Assembly: GCA_017628935.1 (NCBI GenBank)
Contig: JAGBYC010000224.1
Span: 1-6,145, forward strand
Direction of reading: 5' to 3'
Length of the DNA: 6,145 nt
Source of the DNA: Clostridia bacterium
Lineage (GTDB): Bacteria; Bacillota; Clostridia; Christensenellales; Borkfalkiaceae
Part shown: piece after piece, positions 6,060-6,145 of the stretch
Position numbering within the stretch: position 1 is the first letter of the stretch
Layout of the letters: every line of letters begins with the position of its first letter
Notes under the pieces: generated by a model
What the model was told of the DNA's origin: nothing
Database searches by the model: none
What the model saw: only the letters and a program-made list of their open reading frames with translations
Made by a program: the position numbers and the translations under genes

Positions 6060-6145
6060 ATGAAAGATAGAGTGTATAACTTCTCAGCAGGTCCATCAAT
6101 GTTACCTGTGGAAGTTTTAGAAGAAATTCAAAAAGACTTATTAAA
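6060..6145 (+). CDS. serC: Phosphoserine aminotransferase, first 28 codons (3' end outside window)
   Basis: Only the N-terminus is present: MKDRVYNFSAGPSMLPVEVL (1-20), then EEIQKDLL. The YNFSAGPSMLP motif is the hallmark start of SerC, a PLP enzyme that converts 3-phosphohydroxypyruvate and glutamate to phosphoserine and 2-oxoglutarate in serine synthesis. The start is supported by AGGAG (6050-6054), 5 bases before the ATG. The gap to glnN is 19 bases with no terminator, so the two genes are probably co-transcribed. The PLP lysine and the rest of the protein lie outside the window, so integrity cannot be judged. Confidence 0.93.
   Translation, partial: MKDRVYNFSAGPSMLPVEVLEEIQKDLL

Noticed and set aside
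1..6145. Mobile element, CRISPR array, tRNA/rRNA gene or defence cassette
   Set aside because: No transposase or integrase motifs, no spaced direct repeats and no RNA-gene signatures were seen; nearly all sequence is explained by conserved housekeeping genes.

Overview
The window is AT-rich DNA (roughly one third G+C by eye), densely coding, from a Firmicutes-type bacterium, most likely a member of the Clostridia and probably an uncultured gut-type lineage. The evidence is the mrnC-rlmB-sigH gene order typical of Firmicutes, a CwlD-type cell-wall amidase, a type III glutamine synthetase, strong Shine-Dalgarno sites (AAGGAG, GGAG, GGTGG) and sigma-A-like promoters. The species cannot be named from the sequence. 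SigH and CwlD together suggest a sporulating lineage or one descended from sporulators, but neither gene proves it.

Left half, minus strand: an operon reads right to left from a good extended -10 promoter (2996-3024). It encodes mini-ribonuclease III (mrnC, 2566-2967), the 23S rRNA G2251 methyltransferase (rlmB, 1845-2576), a SigH-family sigma factor (sigH, 1286-1855) and the DNA polymerase III tau/gamma clamp-loader subunit (dnaX, 1-1284, cut by the window edge). The genes are packed tightly: mrnC/rlmB and rlmB/sigH each overlap by 11 bp, and dnaX starts one base after the sigH stop. The first two genes act in 23S rRNA maturation and modification, the third in transcription and the fourth in replication. 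Upstream on the same strand is cwlD (3070-3753), a membrane-anchored or secreted N-acetylmuramoyl-L-alanine amidase. A weak AT-only hairpin separates it from the operon.

Centre, 3754-3958: a 205-bp intergenic region with divergent control signals. A strong sigma-A-like promoter faces right toward glnN, with a perfect 8+8 bp palindrome over its -10 box. A weaker candidate promoter faces left toward cwlD, whose leader contains a 10-bp inverted repeat.

Right half, plus strand: glnN (3959-6040) encodes a complete type III glutamine synthetase. It is followed 19 bp later by the start of serC (6060 onward, cut by the window edge), phosphoserine aminotransferase. With no terminator between them they probably form a glutamate-centred unit: GlnN consumes glutamate and ammonia to make glutamine, and SerC uses glutamate as amino donor for serine synthesis.

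I see no mobile element, CRISPR array, tRNA, rRNA or defence locus, and no undescribed multi-gene system. The points most worth a second look are the complete absence of GATC across the window, the sigH-dnaX linkage, and a possible programmed -1 frameshift site in dnaX. All genes appear intact apart from the two cut by the window ends.
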